A stretch of 44,081 nt of DNA from Nitrososphaerota archaeon (lineage in GTDB: Archaea; Thermoproteota; Bathyarchaeia; Bathyarchaeales; Bathycorpusculaceae), in NCBI GenBank assembly GCA_031274765.1, contig JAISPR010000048.1, positions 1-44,081 on the forward strand. The letters are read 5' to 3'. A program made the translations under genes and the position numbers. Positions 17,553-25,629 of this stretch are shown in pieces; positions within the stretch are counted from its first letter, which is position 1, and each line of letters begins with the position of its first letter. The notes beneath the pieces are model-generated. The model saw nothing but the letters and a program-made list of their open reading frames with translations, made no database searches and was not told where the DNA came from.

Positions 17553-18761
17553 ATGAATGAGAAGTGTCTTGCAGCAGTTGAAATTAATCAAGACTTATGC
17601 AGTCGATGTTATGTCTGCAAATCCATCTGTCCCTATCAAGCTATAAAAACCGATGCGACAGAAAAAGTGGAAATAAATCTTGAAGACTGCCAAGTTTGCG
17701 GTATCTGTTATAGTGCTTGTCCATCTTCAGCTATAAAAATACAATATTATACATACGACAACCTGATTAACTACCTAACCCACGCCCAAACAAAAACTCC
17801 CAAAGCTGAAACTTTGGTCATGATGTGTCGTGGTAACTCGCCAAACACAGGAGAAGTCAAAAAAATTCTACAAGAGCAGGGTTTACAGACTGACAATTAC
17901 CTCTCCCTTCGTTTGCCCTGCGCTGGCCGAGTCCCAACAGATTTCATATTCAAAGCCCTTGAACAGGGTGTAAAAAACATCATATCCATCCAATGTGAAG
18001 ATTCCTTCTGTCGCTACAAAGAAGGCACCAAAATTAACACCCGTAGGTTCACTCTGGCAAAAAACGTTCTTAACCAACTCGGATATGATAAAAACACCCT
18101 AAAAGTCATCAAATTCAGCCGCAAAGCAGTTTACAACGTATTGGACTGTGTGGGCTGTGACAAATGCATCTTTATTTGCCCCTATGATGCCCTAGAGTTT
18201 GAATCCTTTGCTACTCCAAAGGTGAACCATACAAAATGCATGGGCTGTGGTGCCTGTCAACTGGTTTGTCCACATCATGCTATACAAGTAGAAGGATTTG
18301 AATTTGAAAACATTCTCAAACGCTACAGCCATACTGCCGAAGCAATCAAAGCCAAAAGCAACGGTCCCACAGTGCTGGCGTTTATTTGTCAATGGTCCGA
18401 ATTCTCTGCCCTAGATAACCCCCTACAAACGTTTGAGGGCAAAAACATACTGGCCATTGAAGTTCCCTGCTTTAAATCCCTTGACCCTGTTCATGTTATT
18501 AACGCTCTTAACTGCGGGTTTGACGGTGTGATAGGTATTGTCTGTCCATCAAAGGACTGCAAACTACAAGAAGGCAAAGACACTGCTGAGCGTAATTTAA
18601 ATGTCATATTTGATGTACTCAAAAAGAAGAATCTACTTGACCGCTTTGTGCTCTATGGGGAGAATCCGAAATGTAGCGGTTCTTTTGAGCAGACACTAAA
18701 TGCTTTCTATAAAAAAATATCCAATATAATATCCAAAGAAAAAACAGAGGTCAAAGAATAA
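17553..18761 (+). CDS. tandem ferredoxin-MvhD (FlpD-like) fusion protein
   Basis: A 402-residue cytoplasmic electron carrier built as two similar halves. Each half has a 2[4Fe-4S] ferredoxin region (CSRCYVCKSICP and CQVCGICYSACP; then CVGCDKCIFICP and CMGCGACQLVCP) followed by an MvhD/FlpD-type domain (VMMCRGNS, LPCAGRVP, QCEDSFCRYKEG; then AFICQWSE, VPCFKSLD, CPSKDCKLQEG). MvhD passes electrons between hydrogenase or formate dehydrogenase and HdrA. Stop and next start overlap in ATAATG, so it is co-translated with nfnA- and nfnB-like genes. AAGGAG lies about 11 nt before the ATG. I infer that it feeds electrons to or from the Nfn pair. Its usual partners HdrABC or MvhAG are not in the window. 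Confidence 0.8.
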   Translation: MNEKCLAAVEINQDLCSRCYVCKSICPYQAIKTDATEKVEINLEDCQVCGICYSACPSSAIKIQYYTYDNLINYLTHAQTKTPKAETLVMMCRGNSPNTGEVKKILQEQGLQTDNYLSLRLPCAGRVPTDFIFKALEQGVKNIISIQCEDSFCRYKEGTKINTRRFTLAKNVLNQLGYDKNTLKVIKFSRKAVYNVLDCVGCDKCIFICPYDALEFESFATPKVNHTKCMGCGACQLVCPHHAIQVEGFEFENILKRYSHTAEAIKAKSNGPTVLAFICQWSEFSALDNPLQTFEGKNILAIEVPCFKSLDPVHVINALNCGFDGVIGIVCPSKDCKLQEGKDTAERNLNVIFDVLKKKNLLDRFVLYGENPKCSGSFEQTLNAFYKKISNIISKEKTEVKE

Positions 18762-19606
18762 TGTACCCAATTATTAATAAAACAGAGTTAGCCCCCAAAA
18801 TCAAACTTTTCGAAGTCAAAGCACCCGATGTCGCTGCAAAATCACACCCTGGGCAATTCTTAATTGTTATTCACGGCGAAAAAGGTGAGCGCATCCCGTT
18901 AACCATCTGTGGATATGATCTCAAAAATGGAACGGTTTCTTTTGCATTTCATGAAGTCGGCAAAACCACCCAAGATCTTGGCAAACTTGAACCAAACCAA
19001 GAAATCGACAACGTCACTGGCCCCCTAGGCAATCCCTCAGAGATAAAAAATTTTGGTAAAGTGCTCTGTGTTGGTGGTAGCGTTATGATTGCTCCTTTAC
19101 TTTTGCAGGCTAAGGCTCTAAAGGAAGCGGGGAATCATGTTACCACTCTTTTGGGTGCCCGATGCAAAGACTTTATTATGCTCGAAGATGAGGCTAAGGG
19201 TTACAGTGACAAAGTCTATATTGCAACTGATGATGGCTCTAAGGGAAATAAAGGTCTAGATTTTCTAGTTGAATTACTTAAAACAGAAAAATTTGACCGT
19301 TGTATTGTTATGGGGCCTGTTATTCTTATGAAAGATATTAGCGCGATAACTAAACCCTACGGTATTCCAACAGTGGTCACTTTGACGCCTATAATGATTG
19401 ACGGTATGGGTATGTGTGGTGTTTGTCGTGTTACGGTTGGCGGTAAAATGCTTTTTGGATGTGTCGATGGCGCTGAATTCGATGGACATCTCGTTGATTT
19501 TGATGAGTTAATCCTACGGCAACGCACTATGCTTCCCGAGGAACGGTTAAGCAGTGTGCTCGCAGAAATGAATGGAGGCTGTAAGTGTGGCAGAAACAAA
19601 ACCTAA
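18761..19606 (+). CDS. nfnA: NfnA-like FAD/[2Fe-2S] oxidoreductase subunit (PyrK family)
   Basis: Small subunit of an NfnAB-type NADH-dependent ferredoxin:NADP+ oxidoreductase, which uses flavin-based electron bifurcation. The 281 residues show an FAD-binding beta-barrel (HPGQFLIVIHGEKGERIPLT), NAD-binding region (GKVLCVGGSVMIAPLLLQAK), and a C-terminal [2Fe-2S] site DGMGMCGVCRVTVGG with a third Cys in FGCVDG; the family uses one Asp and three Cys. It is also related to PyrK and to sulfide dehydrogenase SudB. It overlaps nfnB by 20 nt, as expected for obligate partners. A role in archaeal redox balance is inferred. Confidence 0.82.
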   Translation: MYPIINKTELAPKIKLFEVKAPDVAAKSHPGQFLIVIHGEKGERIPLTICGYDLKNGTVSFAFHEVGKTTQDLGKLEPNQEIDNVTGPLGNPSEIKNFGKVLCVGGSVMIAPLLLQAKALKEAGNHVTTLLGARCKDFIMLEDEAKGYSDKVYIATDDGSKGNKGLDFLVELLKTEKFDRCIVMGPVILMKDISAITKPYGIPTVVTLTPIMIDGMGMCGVCRVTVGGKMLFGCVDGAEFDGHLVDFDELILRQRTMLPEERLSSVLAEMNGGCKCGRNKT

Positions 19607-20996
19607 ACCGAAATTAAATAAAAAAGCCATTGATATGGCTAAACAAGAACCCGAGGTTCGCAACAAAAATTTCAGTGAAGTTGCGTTGGGATACACTGAG
19701 TCTGAGGCTCAAGAAGAAGCAAGCCGATGTTTGGGTTGTCCTAAACCTATGTGTCAATCGGGGTGTCCTGTTGAGGTTCCTATTCCTCAATTCATTAAAT
19801 GTATTAAAGAAAAAAATTATGCTGCCGGTATTCAAATTATAAAAACAAAAAACGCTTTACCTGCAGTTTGTGGACGGGTGTGTCCACAGGAAGTTCAGTG
19901 TCAAGCAAAATGTATCATAGGGCGTGTGGGTGAACCTGTGAGTATCGGACGGCTTGAACGGTTCTTGGCTGATTGGGAACAAAAAAATGGTGCCCAACTG
20001 CCGCCTAAAGTACCTCTAAGTGGCAAAAAAATCGCTATTATCGGTGCAGGTCCCGCTGGTCTTACAGTTGCAGCTGACCTTGTTAAGCTTGGACACGAAA
20101 TCACCATGTTTGAAGCCCTACACATCGGTGGCGGCGTACTTTCCTATGGCATTCCTGAATTTCGCTTACCCAAAGCCATCGTAAACAATGAAATCAGTTA
20201 TGTCCAAAAACTTGGTGTTGACCTCCGGCTTGGCAATCTGATAGGGCGTATCCACACTATCCCTGAACTCTTGAAAAACGGTTATGATGCAGTTTTTATT
20301 GGTAGTGGTGCAGGTCTTCCGCAATTCACTGGTTGCCCCGGTGAGAATCTAGGCGGCATCTATAGTGCTAACGAATTTCTTATCCGTGTTAATCTCATGA
20401 AAGCATTTCAATTTCCCGAATATGATACCCCTATACGTATTGGTAAACAAGTTGTGGTCATAGGCGGAGGTAACGTTGCTATGGACTGCGCAAGAAGTAG
20501 CATACGGCTTGGTTCCAAAGTTTATTTGCTCTATCGTCGTGGACGCGAAGAGCTCCCCGCGAGACATGAAGAAATTGAGAACGCCGAAGAAGAAGGGCTA
20601 AACTGTAAGTTTTTATCGGCGCCCGTAGAGTTTTATGGTGATGCTAAGGGTTGGGTGAGAGCCATGAAATGCATTGCCATGGAACTCACTGAACCTGATG
20701 CTAAAGGTAGACGGGGAGTCAAAGCTGTACCTGGTTCAGAATTTATCATAGACGTTGATACCGTTATCATCGCTATTGGTCAAACCCCTAACCCCATAAT
20801 CCAACGTACTACCGATGGCCTTCAAAGTGACCCCCGATACGGTACCATTACTGTTAACGAAGTCGGCAAAACTAGTCTTGATGGTGTTTATGCGGGTGGT
20901 GATGTTGCCACAGGGGCGGCAACTGTTATTAGTGCTATGGGCGCAGGTAAACGTGCCGCCAAAGCTATACATGAATATCTGCTCAACAAAAAGTAA
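19587..20996 (+). CDS. nfnB: NfnB/GltD-like NADPH flavoprotein with two [4Fe-4S] sites
   Basis: Large subunit partner of the preceding NfnA-like protein, in the glutamate-synthase small-subunit family. The N-terminus holds the cluster cysteines CLGCPKPMCQSGCP and CGRVCPQEVQCQAKC. The FAD motif IIGAGPAGLTVAADL, the NADPH motif VVIGGGNVAMDCARS with LYRRGREELPA, and the terminal GVYAGGDVATGAATV are complete. Length from the chosen start is 469 residues. The start is GTG at 19587: GGAGG lies 8 nt before it, inside the end of nfnA, while the longer ATG frame from 19572 has none. Glutamate synthase itself is absent, which supports an Nfn-type or sulfide-dehydrogenase-type role. Confidence 0.85.
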   Translation: MAETKPKPKLNKKAIDMAKQEPEVRNKNFSEVALGYTESEAQEEASRCLGCPKPMCQSGCPVEVPIPQFIKCIKEKNYAAGIQIIKTKNALPAVCGRVCPQEVQCQAKCIIGRVGEPVSIGRLERFLADWEQKNGAQLPPKVPLSGKKIAIIGAGPAGLTVAADLVKLGHEITMFEALHIGGGVLSYGIPEFRLPKAIVNNEISYVQKLGVDLRLGNLIGRIHTIPELLKNGYDAVFIGSGAGLPQFTGCPGENLGGIYSANEFLIRVNLMKAFQFPEYDTPIRIGKQVVVIGGGNVAMDCARSSIRLGSKVYLLYRRGREELPARHEEIENAEEEGLNCKFLSAPVEFYGDAKGWVRAMKCIAMELTEPDAKGRRGVKAVPGSEFIIDVDTVIIAIGQTPNPIIQRTTDGLQSDPRYGTITVNEVGKTSLDGVYAGGDVATGAATVISAMGAGKRAAKAIHEYLLNKK

Positions 20997-21002
20997 TTCC
21001 CC

Positions 21003-21030
21003 AAATTTTTATCCCTTTTTGGTTAAACCT
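21003..21030 (+). terminator. T-run after the redox operon
   Basis: AAATTTTTATCCCTTTTTGG just after the nfnB stop codon fits an archaeal T-run terminator. Confidence 0.35.
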
Positions 21031-21090
21031 TTTTATTTTAAGGTGTAGTGATATACTGAGTTATTGTTTGTATTCTATGTTTGTATATTT

Positions 21091-21190
21091 AGGTGACCTT
21101 CCAAAAACACTCTTTCAGAAAACTAAGCCGTATAGTTGCACGGTTTTTAGCAGACGATTTTTAGAAAATTAGGTTTTCGGAGGTCGCCTA
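21091..21190 (+). repeat. repeat family B, copy 2
   Basis: 100 bp from AGGTGACCTTCCAAAAAC to TTTTCGGAGGTCGCCTA. The right half (GACGATTTTTAGAAAATTAG) closely matches copy 1 (ACGATTTTTGGAAAAATA). Same orientation as copy 1. Confidence 0.75.
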
Positions 21191-21260
21191 CACTAATTGT
21201 ACGCCTCCCAAGTAAGTGCTAAAAAGTTAGTCCCCAAGAAATATTTAAAAAATTAATTTG

Positions 21261-21422
21261 CTACTCATGTTTGGTAGTTTGAGAAGAAAATATGTTGAAT
21301 TATTTATATTGTTTATTGTTGTGAGTTTTTTGGTTATTTTTATAACGTTTTTCTTATTTTTTGAATATTTTTGGGTGATAATTTATATTTTGGCTGTTTT
21401 AGGTCAAACTGCTGAATGTAGG
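21261..21422 (+). repeat. repeat family D, copy 3
   Basis: 162 bp, left CATGTTTGGTAGTTTGAG and right GGTCAAACTGCTGAATGTAG. The interior shares TGAATTATTTATA with copy 1 and TTTTTGGTTATTTTTA with copy 2. Confidence 0.7.
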
Positions 21423-21616
21423 TTGCGGCAGTTTGTTTGATGGAAATACCCTGAGTTTTTATCCCCGCAAATAGATTTGGGCTTGTGGTTAGAAAAATTA
21501 TCCAAAAACGATTATCGTTATACTGCATCCTAAGTGACATAGTTCCGCAAAATGTATGCAAAGAAATTTTTCGTTTCAGCCATACAGTAATATAGCCTCA
21601 GTCAACACTATGCAGT

Positions 21617-22333
21617 ATGCGTAAGATTAAAGCGTCGAGTAACTATCTTAGAAACCAAACCCACAAAAATCTAGCTAAGGCTGTTTTGTGTGTTTTGATT
21701 TTTATGTGTGTTCTTTTTATGCTTGTGTGTAGAGCTATTTCTATTCTTGAATGGGATATGTTTGCTTGGGCGGGGTTGGTTTTTTTGGCGGTTCCTATCG
21801 GTGCTTTTTGTTATTACTTGCGTAAGTATCGTATCTTTAGTGGTGGTTGGGCAGGTGAAAAACAGGTTGCTCAGCATCTCACTCGTAATTTGAGTGATGA
21901 TTATTATCTCATAAATGATTTGTATTTGCGTGAAGGTGGTGGCGATATAGATCATGTGGTTTTGGCTCCCGGGGGTATATTTGTGTTAGAAACTAAGAAT
22001 TGGAGCGGTAACATAGCTGTTAGTGGTGATGTGTGGCAGCGGAGGGGTAAACGTAATTTTAATTCAAGTCCCAGTCGTCAAGTCAAACGTAATGTCCAAA
22101 AGATGCAGCGTATACTTGCGGGGTTGTCGGTTTTGCGGTCTGGGGAGATTTGGGTGGAGGGTATTGTGGTTTTAACTAATCGGTATGCATCGGTTCATCT
22201 CAATGGTTCTTCTGTATCGGTTCTCAAAGTGCAACAGCTTTCTAGTTATATTATGTCTCGGGGTAGTTCTAGGCGGTTTTCGCGGGAGCAACTTGAAGCT
22301 ATTGGGCGTGAGATTGCCCGACAAAAAGCTTAG
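21617..22333 (+). CDS. NERD-domain membrane protein
   Basis: A 238-residue protein with two N-terminal membrane helices (VLCVLIFMCVLFMLVCRAIS and FAWAGLVFLAVPIGAFCYYL) and a cytoplasmic NERD domain. The nuclease-like core is seen as GWAGEKQVAQHL, GGGDIDHVVLAPGGIFVLET and KNWSGNIAV, i.e. the D, E and K positions of a PD-(D/E)XK-type site are all present. NERD stands for nuclease-related domain; activity is mostly untested. Its 3' end overlaps the convergent gene by 35 bp. Links to DNA processing or defence are inference only. Confidence 0.8.
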   Translation: MRKIKASSNYLRNQTHKNLAKAVLCVLIFMCVLFMLVCRAISILEWDMFAWAGLVFLAVPIGAFCYYLRKYRIFSGGWAGEKQVAQHLTRNLSDDYYLINDLYLREGGGDIDHVVLAPGGIFVLETKNWSGNIAVSGDVWQRRGKRNFNSSPSRQVKRNVQKMQRILAGLSVLRSGEIWVEGIVVLTNRYASVHLNGSSVSVLKVQQLSSYIMSRGSSRRFSREQLEAIGREIARQKA

Positions 22334-23021
22334 GCTGTTTGGGTTTAGGCGGTGTTATATTGAGCCAGGATCGACGTTTTACGAATATGAGTGATGTTAT
22401 GCCTGTTATGAAGAGGCTGACGATGACAAACGAGTTTGGGAGTGCTCGGGTGCTATTTTGAATTGTCGAGAACAGGATGGAGAGGCTACAGTAGAATGCG
22501 AAAATTCCAGTTATGAACTGAGTTATGTGAAGTGTCATTTTCACTTGACAAGCTTTGTATTTTATCCAATTTAAACTTGTTTCAATGCGTTTTGAAACAT
22601 CTGGTAAATCATCTAGTAACAACACTATGCCTCCCAACAAAAACACCCGCCCAATAGTCACAGCTATTGAAATATCATCCACAAAAAAAAGACTCAGAAG
22701 CGAAACCGGTGTAAAAAATACTACATAAATCGAAGCGATAACTATCACAAAAATACCATAAACATAATGATGAAAGAGAAACCGGCCGGTATGAAGTACC
22801 CGCCCGATGGCGGCACAATGGAAAATATTAATCGCCGCCGCCGCAAGCGCAAACCAAAACAGATTACCGTTAACCAAAAAAGGTTCATAGGGTTGCCAGT
22901 GGGGATAAGAACGATAATAACCGTGGATGATGCCTGCAACAGTGACTATGCTGATGAGTGCATTAAAAATTAATGCAAGACTGAAAATTTTCTTAAGAAT
23001 TGTCTTGACTGCTTCGGGCAT
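22299..23021 (-). CDS. multi-pass integral membrane protein of unknown function
   Basis: 240 residues with about six hydrophobic helices, for example LALIFNALISIVTVAGIIHG, FWFALAAAAINIFHCAAIG, YGIFVIVIASIYVVFFTP, VFLLGGIVLLLDDL, ITGIFAFYCSLSILFS and SFVIVSLFITGITSLIFV, with a basic tail. I do not recognise the family. A His-rich loop (HTGRFLFHHYVYG) lies between helices. It overlaps the 3' end of the convergent NERD gene by 35 bp. The coding frame is supported by length, start codon and membrane-protein pattern. Confidence 0.65.
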   Translation of the reverse strand: MPEAVKTILKKIFSLALIFNALISIVTVAGIIHGYYRSYPHWQPYEPFLVNGNLFWFALAAAAINIFHCAAIGRVLHTGRFLFHHYVYGIFVIVIASIYVVFFTPVSLLSLFFVDDISIAVTIGRVFLLGGIVLLLDDLPDVSKRIETSLNWIKYKACQVKMTLHITQFITGIFAFYCSLSILFSTIQNSTRALPNSFVIVSLFITGITSLIFVKRRSWLNITPPKPKQPKLFVGQSHAQ

Positions 23022-23496
23022 ACCTATCGTTTAATCCTGTTCACTCTTTTATATCCGATGTTTGTTTACCCAACTTTTTATAATTACCGCCTATCCGCCC
23101 CGAAATTTCAAGCCAAAAAAGCAAGGTTAACTATTTGAATTCCAAAACTTTTTGCCTTATGCGAAAGAAAAATATCAAAATTTTCAAACAATTTTTTAAT
23201 TACTATATTAAATATTTGCGGACATTATTAATAACCTTTTTATTGTCTCATGACTTTTCACAAACCAAACATTCTACTTTAAAATACTTATCCGGTAGTT
23301 TCATACATTCCCCATGTTTTCACATTGCAGAAATAACCGCTTCAAAAAAGTATTACCATAACACTCTATGCTCCTCTATCAATTGAACACAAAAATCACC
23401 TGCGCCATAATTCCCCTAATCAAGGCCGTCAGTGATGTATTTTTACAAATTCCCAAGTTTTATTAAGCAGACCTTATAAACATCCAAAGAAAGAAC
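23022..23496. other. divergent promoter region without a supported gene
   Basis: 475 bp, AT-rich, between two divergent genes. ACCTTATAAA at 23471-23480 and TTTTATTAA at 23459-23467 are possible TATA boxes for the following AIM24-type gene. An 83-codon open frame inside lacks a conserved look. Confidence 0.4.
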
Positions 23497-24195
23497 ATGA
23501 ACTTCGAAATAAAATACAAACCCTCCTATGCCATGTTAGTAACAACACTCAACCCAGGCGAAACCATAACCGCCGAATCAGGCGCTCTAACCTACATGAC
23601 TCCAAACATTGAAATCCATACACGTAAACGTGAAAAAAGTCTGCTGGGAAGTATAGGACTTAGTATAATTGGCGGTCAATCATTTTGGGTAAACGACTAT
23701 ACCGCACAAAACAGTGCAGGCGAAGCCGCATTCGTAGCCGCACCTGTAGGGGACATCAAACAGCTCAACATAACGCCCGGACACGGCTATATCATACAAA
23801 AATCCGCATACCTTGCCTCCACACAGGGCATAAATTTAGATATCAAATGGGAAGGCTTCACTAAAGGTCTCTTTGGACAAGGCGTATTTATGATTAAAGC
23901 CACCGGCAATGGGCCTCTTTTCATCAACACATTTGGCGCCATCGATACCCACACCCTTCAACCCGGACAAACTCTAATCGTAGACAATTTTCATCTCGTG
24001 GCTTTCAGCGAATCCTGTAGCTATAAAGTCAAAAAAATAGGCGGCCTAAAAGAAACCCTGCTAAGTGGTGAAGGACTAGTCACCCAAATAACTGGGCCTG
24101 GAGAAATACATATCCAAACCAAAAACCTTCGCGAATTCACCGAGTGGCTCTGGACACTCCTCTCTCCCAAGGTCAACAGCCAACGTTCACGATAG
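23497..24195 (+). CDS. AIM24 / TIGR00266 family protein
   Basis: A 232-residue beta-rich protein of the TIGR00266 (AIM24) family. Features are MNFEIKYKPSYAMLVTTLNP, GETITAESGALTYMTPNIEI, the glycine-rich LLGSIGLSIIGGQSFWVNDY, GHGYIIQKSAYLAS and LQPGQTLIVDNFHLVAFSES near the middle, and LLSGEGLVTQITGPG near the end. The family forms a double-psi-like or tryptophan-RNA-binding-protein-like beta fold; the biochemical role is unknown, although yeast Aim24 is mitochondrial. It is followed by two tandem DUF5518-type membrane proteins. Confidence 0.85.
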   Translation: MNFEIKYKPSYAMLVTTLNPGETITAESGALTYMTPNIEIHTRKREKSLLGSIGLSIIGGQSFWVNDYTAQNSAGEAAFVAAPVGDIKQLNITPGHGYIIQKSAYLASTQGINLDIKWEGFTKGLFGQGVFMIKATGNGPLFINTFGAIDTHTLQPGQTLIVDNFHLVAFSESCSYKVKKIGGLKETLLSGEGLVTQITGPGEIHIQTKNLREFTEWLWTLLSPKVNSQRSR

Positions 24196-24249
24196 AACAA
24201 ACTTTTTATCCTATTTTTGTTTTAGCAACAGATAACTGGACGTGGAAAT

Positions 24250-24606
24250 TTGGGTAATATCGGATTTGGGGCATTCATTGGTTTTCTGATAACTGTCGTT
24301 ATAGGTATGATCTACCCCGGAGTTGGGCACATTATAGGGGCTTTCTTGGGCGGTATAGTCGCTGGCCTAATTGCCCGCGGTATACTTGGCGGGGCCATAG
24401 CCGGAGGTATAGCGGGTATATGTAGTGCCATTGTTTTAGTTGTATTTGCTTTTGTTGGCTTTATCTTCTATGCCCCCGCAGATGGGGGGTTTATCGGTGC
24501 ATTGGTCAGCGGTATCACTGGCGCGGCGTTGAGCATCATAGTTGCTGTAGTTAGTATAGTTGTTTGCGTTATTGGCGGTTTTATTGGCGGTCTTATAAGC
24601 CGATAG
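24250..24606 (+). CDS. DUF5518-type glycine-rich membrane protein, copy 1
   Basis: 118 residues, almost entirely hydrophobic, with four glycine-zipper helices: FGAFIGFLITVVIGMIYPGV, GAFLGGIVAGLIARGILGGA, AGGIAGICSAIVLVVFAFVG and IVAVVSIVVCVIGGFIGGLI. The family is common in archaea and unstudied. The start is TTG at 24250. The neighbouring gene at 24674 is a paralogue with the same layout, so this is a local duplication. Confidence 0.7.
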   Translation: MGNIGFGAFIGFLITVVIGMIYPGVGHIIGAFLGGIVAGLIARGILGGAIAGGIAGICSAIVLVVFAFVGFIFYAPADGGFIGALVSGITGAALSIIVAVVSIVVCVIGGFIGGLISR

Positions 24607-24673
24607 ATTGTTTGTAGTTGTGCAACCCCGCCAACAAAGCCTAAACAATATCTTTGTTCTGGTGTGTTTTGAG

Positions 24674-25072
24674 ATGAACACTTTGGCTAGTATATGGTTA
24701 GGTGCATTTGCAGGATTTTTGTTAACTACGATTCTTGGTTTTTTGATTCCTGGTATAGGTACTTTAATAGGTGCATTTGTTGGCGGGGTTGTTGCAGGTT
24801 TAATTGTTCAAGGTGCCGGTCGTGGGCTTGTTGCCGGCTTTTTAGCCGGTATATTTGGGGGTATAATACTTGGAATGTTATCAGTATTTGGTTTAGCCTT
24901 AATTGGCGGACTCACAAGTGGTCCTTTGGGTGCATTAACCGGTGGTTTAGCGGGGTTGGCTGTTGGTTTAGTTGCTATTTTGCTTGCGGTTCTTGCAGGT
25001 GTTGTTTCAGCGATTGGGGGTTTTATTGGCGGAGCTCTTAGACCGCGTCGTAATCGCCACAACTATTCATAG
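24674..25072 (+). CDS. DUF5518-type glycine-rich membrane protein, copy 2
   Basis: 132 residues, paralogous to the preceding gene: LGAFAGFLLTTILGFLIPGI and GAFVGGVVAGLIVQGAGRGL parallel its first two helices, and SAIGGFIGGALRPRRNRHNY ends it with a basic tail. ATG at 24674 is chosen because it aligns the first helix with copy 1. A family C repeat begins 4 bp after the stop codon. Confidence 0.7.
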   Translation: MNTLASIWLGAFAGFLLTTILGFLIPGIGTLIGAFVGGVVAGLIVQGAGRGLVAGFLAGIFGGIILGMLSVFGLALIGGLTSGPLGALTGGLAGLAVGLVAILLAVLAGVVSAIGGFIGGALRPRRNRHNYS

Positions 25073-25075
25073 TGT

Positions 25076-25191
25076 AGACTGTGCAAAAAATCAAAAAACA
25101 ATGGCGCTAAACGTTACAGGTAGCGCATATCCCTCGTCTATTGCTGTATGTTGTGGTCTTGGTGAATTTTATCAGAGTTTTTGCGTAGTCT
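25076..25191 (+). repeat. repeat family C, copy 4
   Basis: 116 bp from AGACTGTGCAAAA to TTTTTGCGTAGTCT, with the internal GCTGTATGTTGTGGTCTTGG of the family. Same orientation as the other C copies. It begins 4 bp after the second DUF5518 gene. Confidence 0.8.
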
Positions 25192-25201
25192 GAGTATTAA
25201 T

Positions 25202-25420
25202 CTATTTATCTGCCGCGAGATGGTCTGTGGAGTTTAGTCTGTTATCGGGTGGTTTTGAAAACAGTATCTCATATGGAGCAGTTTCTATTTTTTCTAACTC
25301 TGGGTTTGTTATTTTGTAACTATGCAGTCGTAAAAAACGCAGTATACGTCTATTTTTGAAATTAAAGTCAAAATGTGCGAAATTGCTGCGCGCATAAATT
25401 CTGTTGTTTGCGTATTTTAG
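25202..25420 (-). pseudogene. possible gene fragment without a start codon
   Basis: A minus-strand frame of 72 codons reads as protein-like sequence (YANNRIYARSNFAHFDFNFK, RILRFLRLHSYKITNPELEK, ETAPYEILFSKPPDNRLN) and stops at 25202. There is no ATG, GTG or TTG upstream before a stop, so it would be a decayed 3' end. I do not recognise the protein. It may also be chance. Confidence 0.3.
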
Positions 25421-25575
25421 CTATATTTTTGTTTTCTGCCATCAAAACCACTACATCTGGTGTTTAAATCTCAATTTGTCACCCATATTTACGGCTGAAT
25501 AGGTACAAAAATTGTTTTTCTATGGTTCTTTGGTAGTTTAGGTAGTTTTCCTTTTATAGGAAGGTTTTTAGTATA

Positions 25576-25586
25576 GTTATTATATG
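25576..25586 (+). promoter_or_regulatory. TATA-like element of the proteasome/exosome operon
   Basis: GTTATTATATG lies about 44-54 nt before the psmA ATG, followed by a short leader with GTGAGG about 10 nt before the start. Confidence 0.4.
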
Positions 25587-25604
25587 AGACTGTGAAAAAG
25601 TCAA
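25587..25604 (+). repeat. fragment resembling the left end of repeat family C
   Basis: AGACTGTGAAAAAGTCAA (from 25587) matches the first 18 bp of the C elements with small changes. It lies in the leader between the putative TATA box and psmA. It may be a relic, or chance. Confidence 0.35.
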
Positions 25605-25629
25605 TAGAGTAAAGTGAGGTTAATACGTT

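Noticed and set aside
19572-20996. Glutamate synthase small subunit
   Set aside because: The fold is shared, but no large subunit is present and the gene overlaps an NfnA/PyrK-type partner, which fits NfnB better.
23135-23386. 83-codon plus-strand frame in the divergent gap before the AIM24-type gene
   Set aside because: Composition typical of AT-rich intergenic DNA, with many F, K, N, and S residues; no start context or domain.
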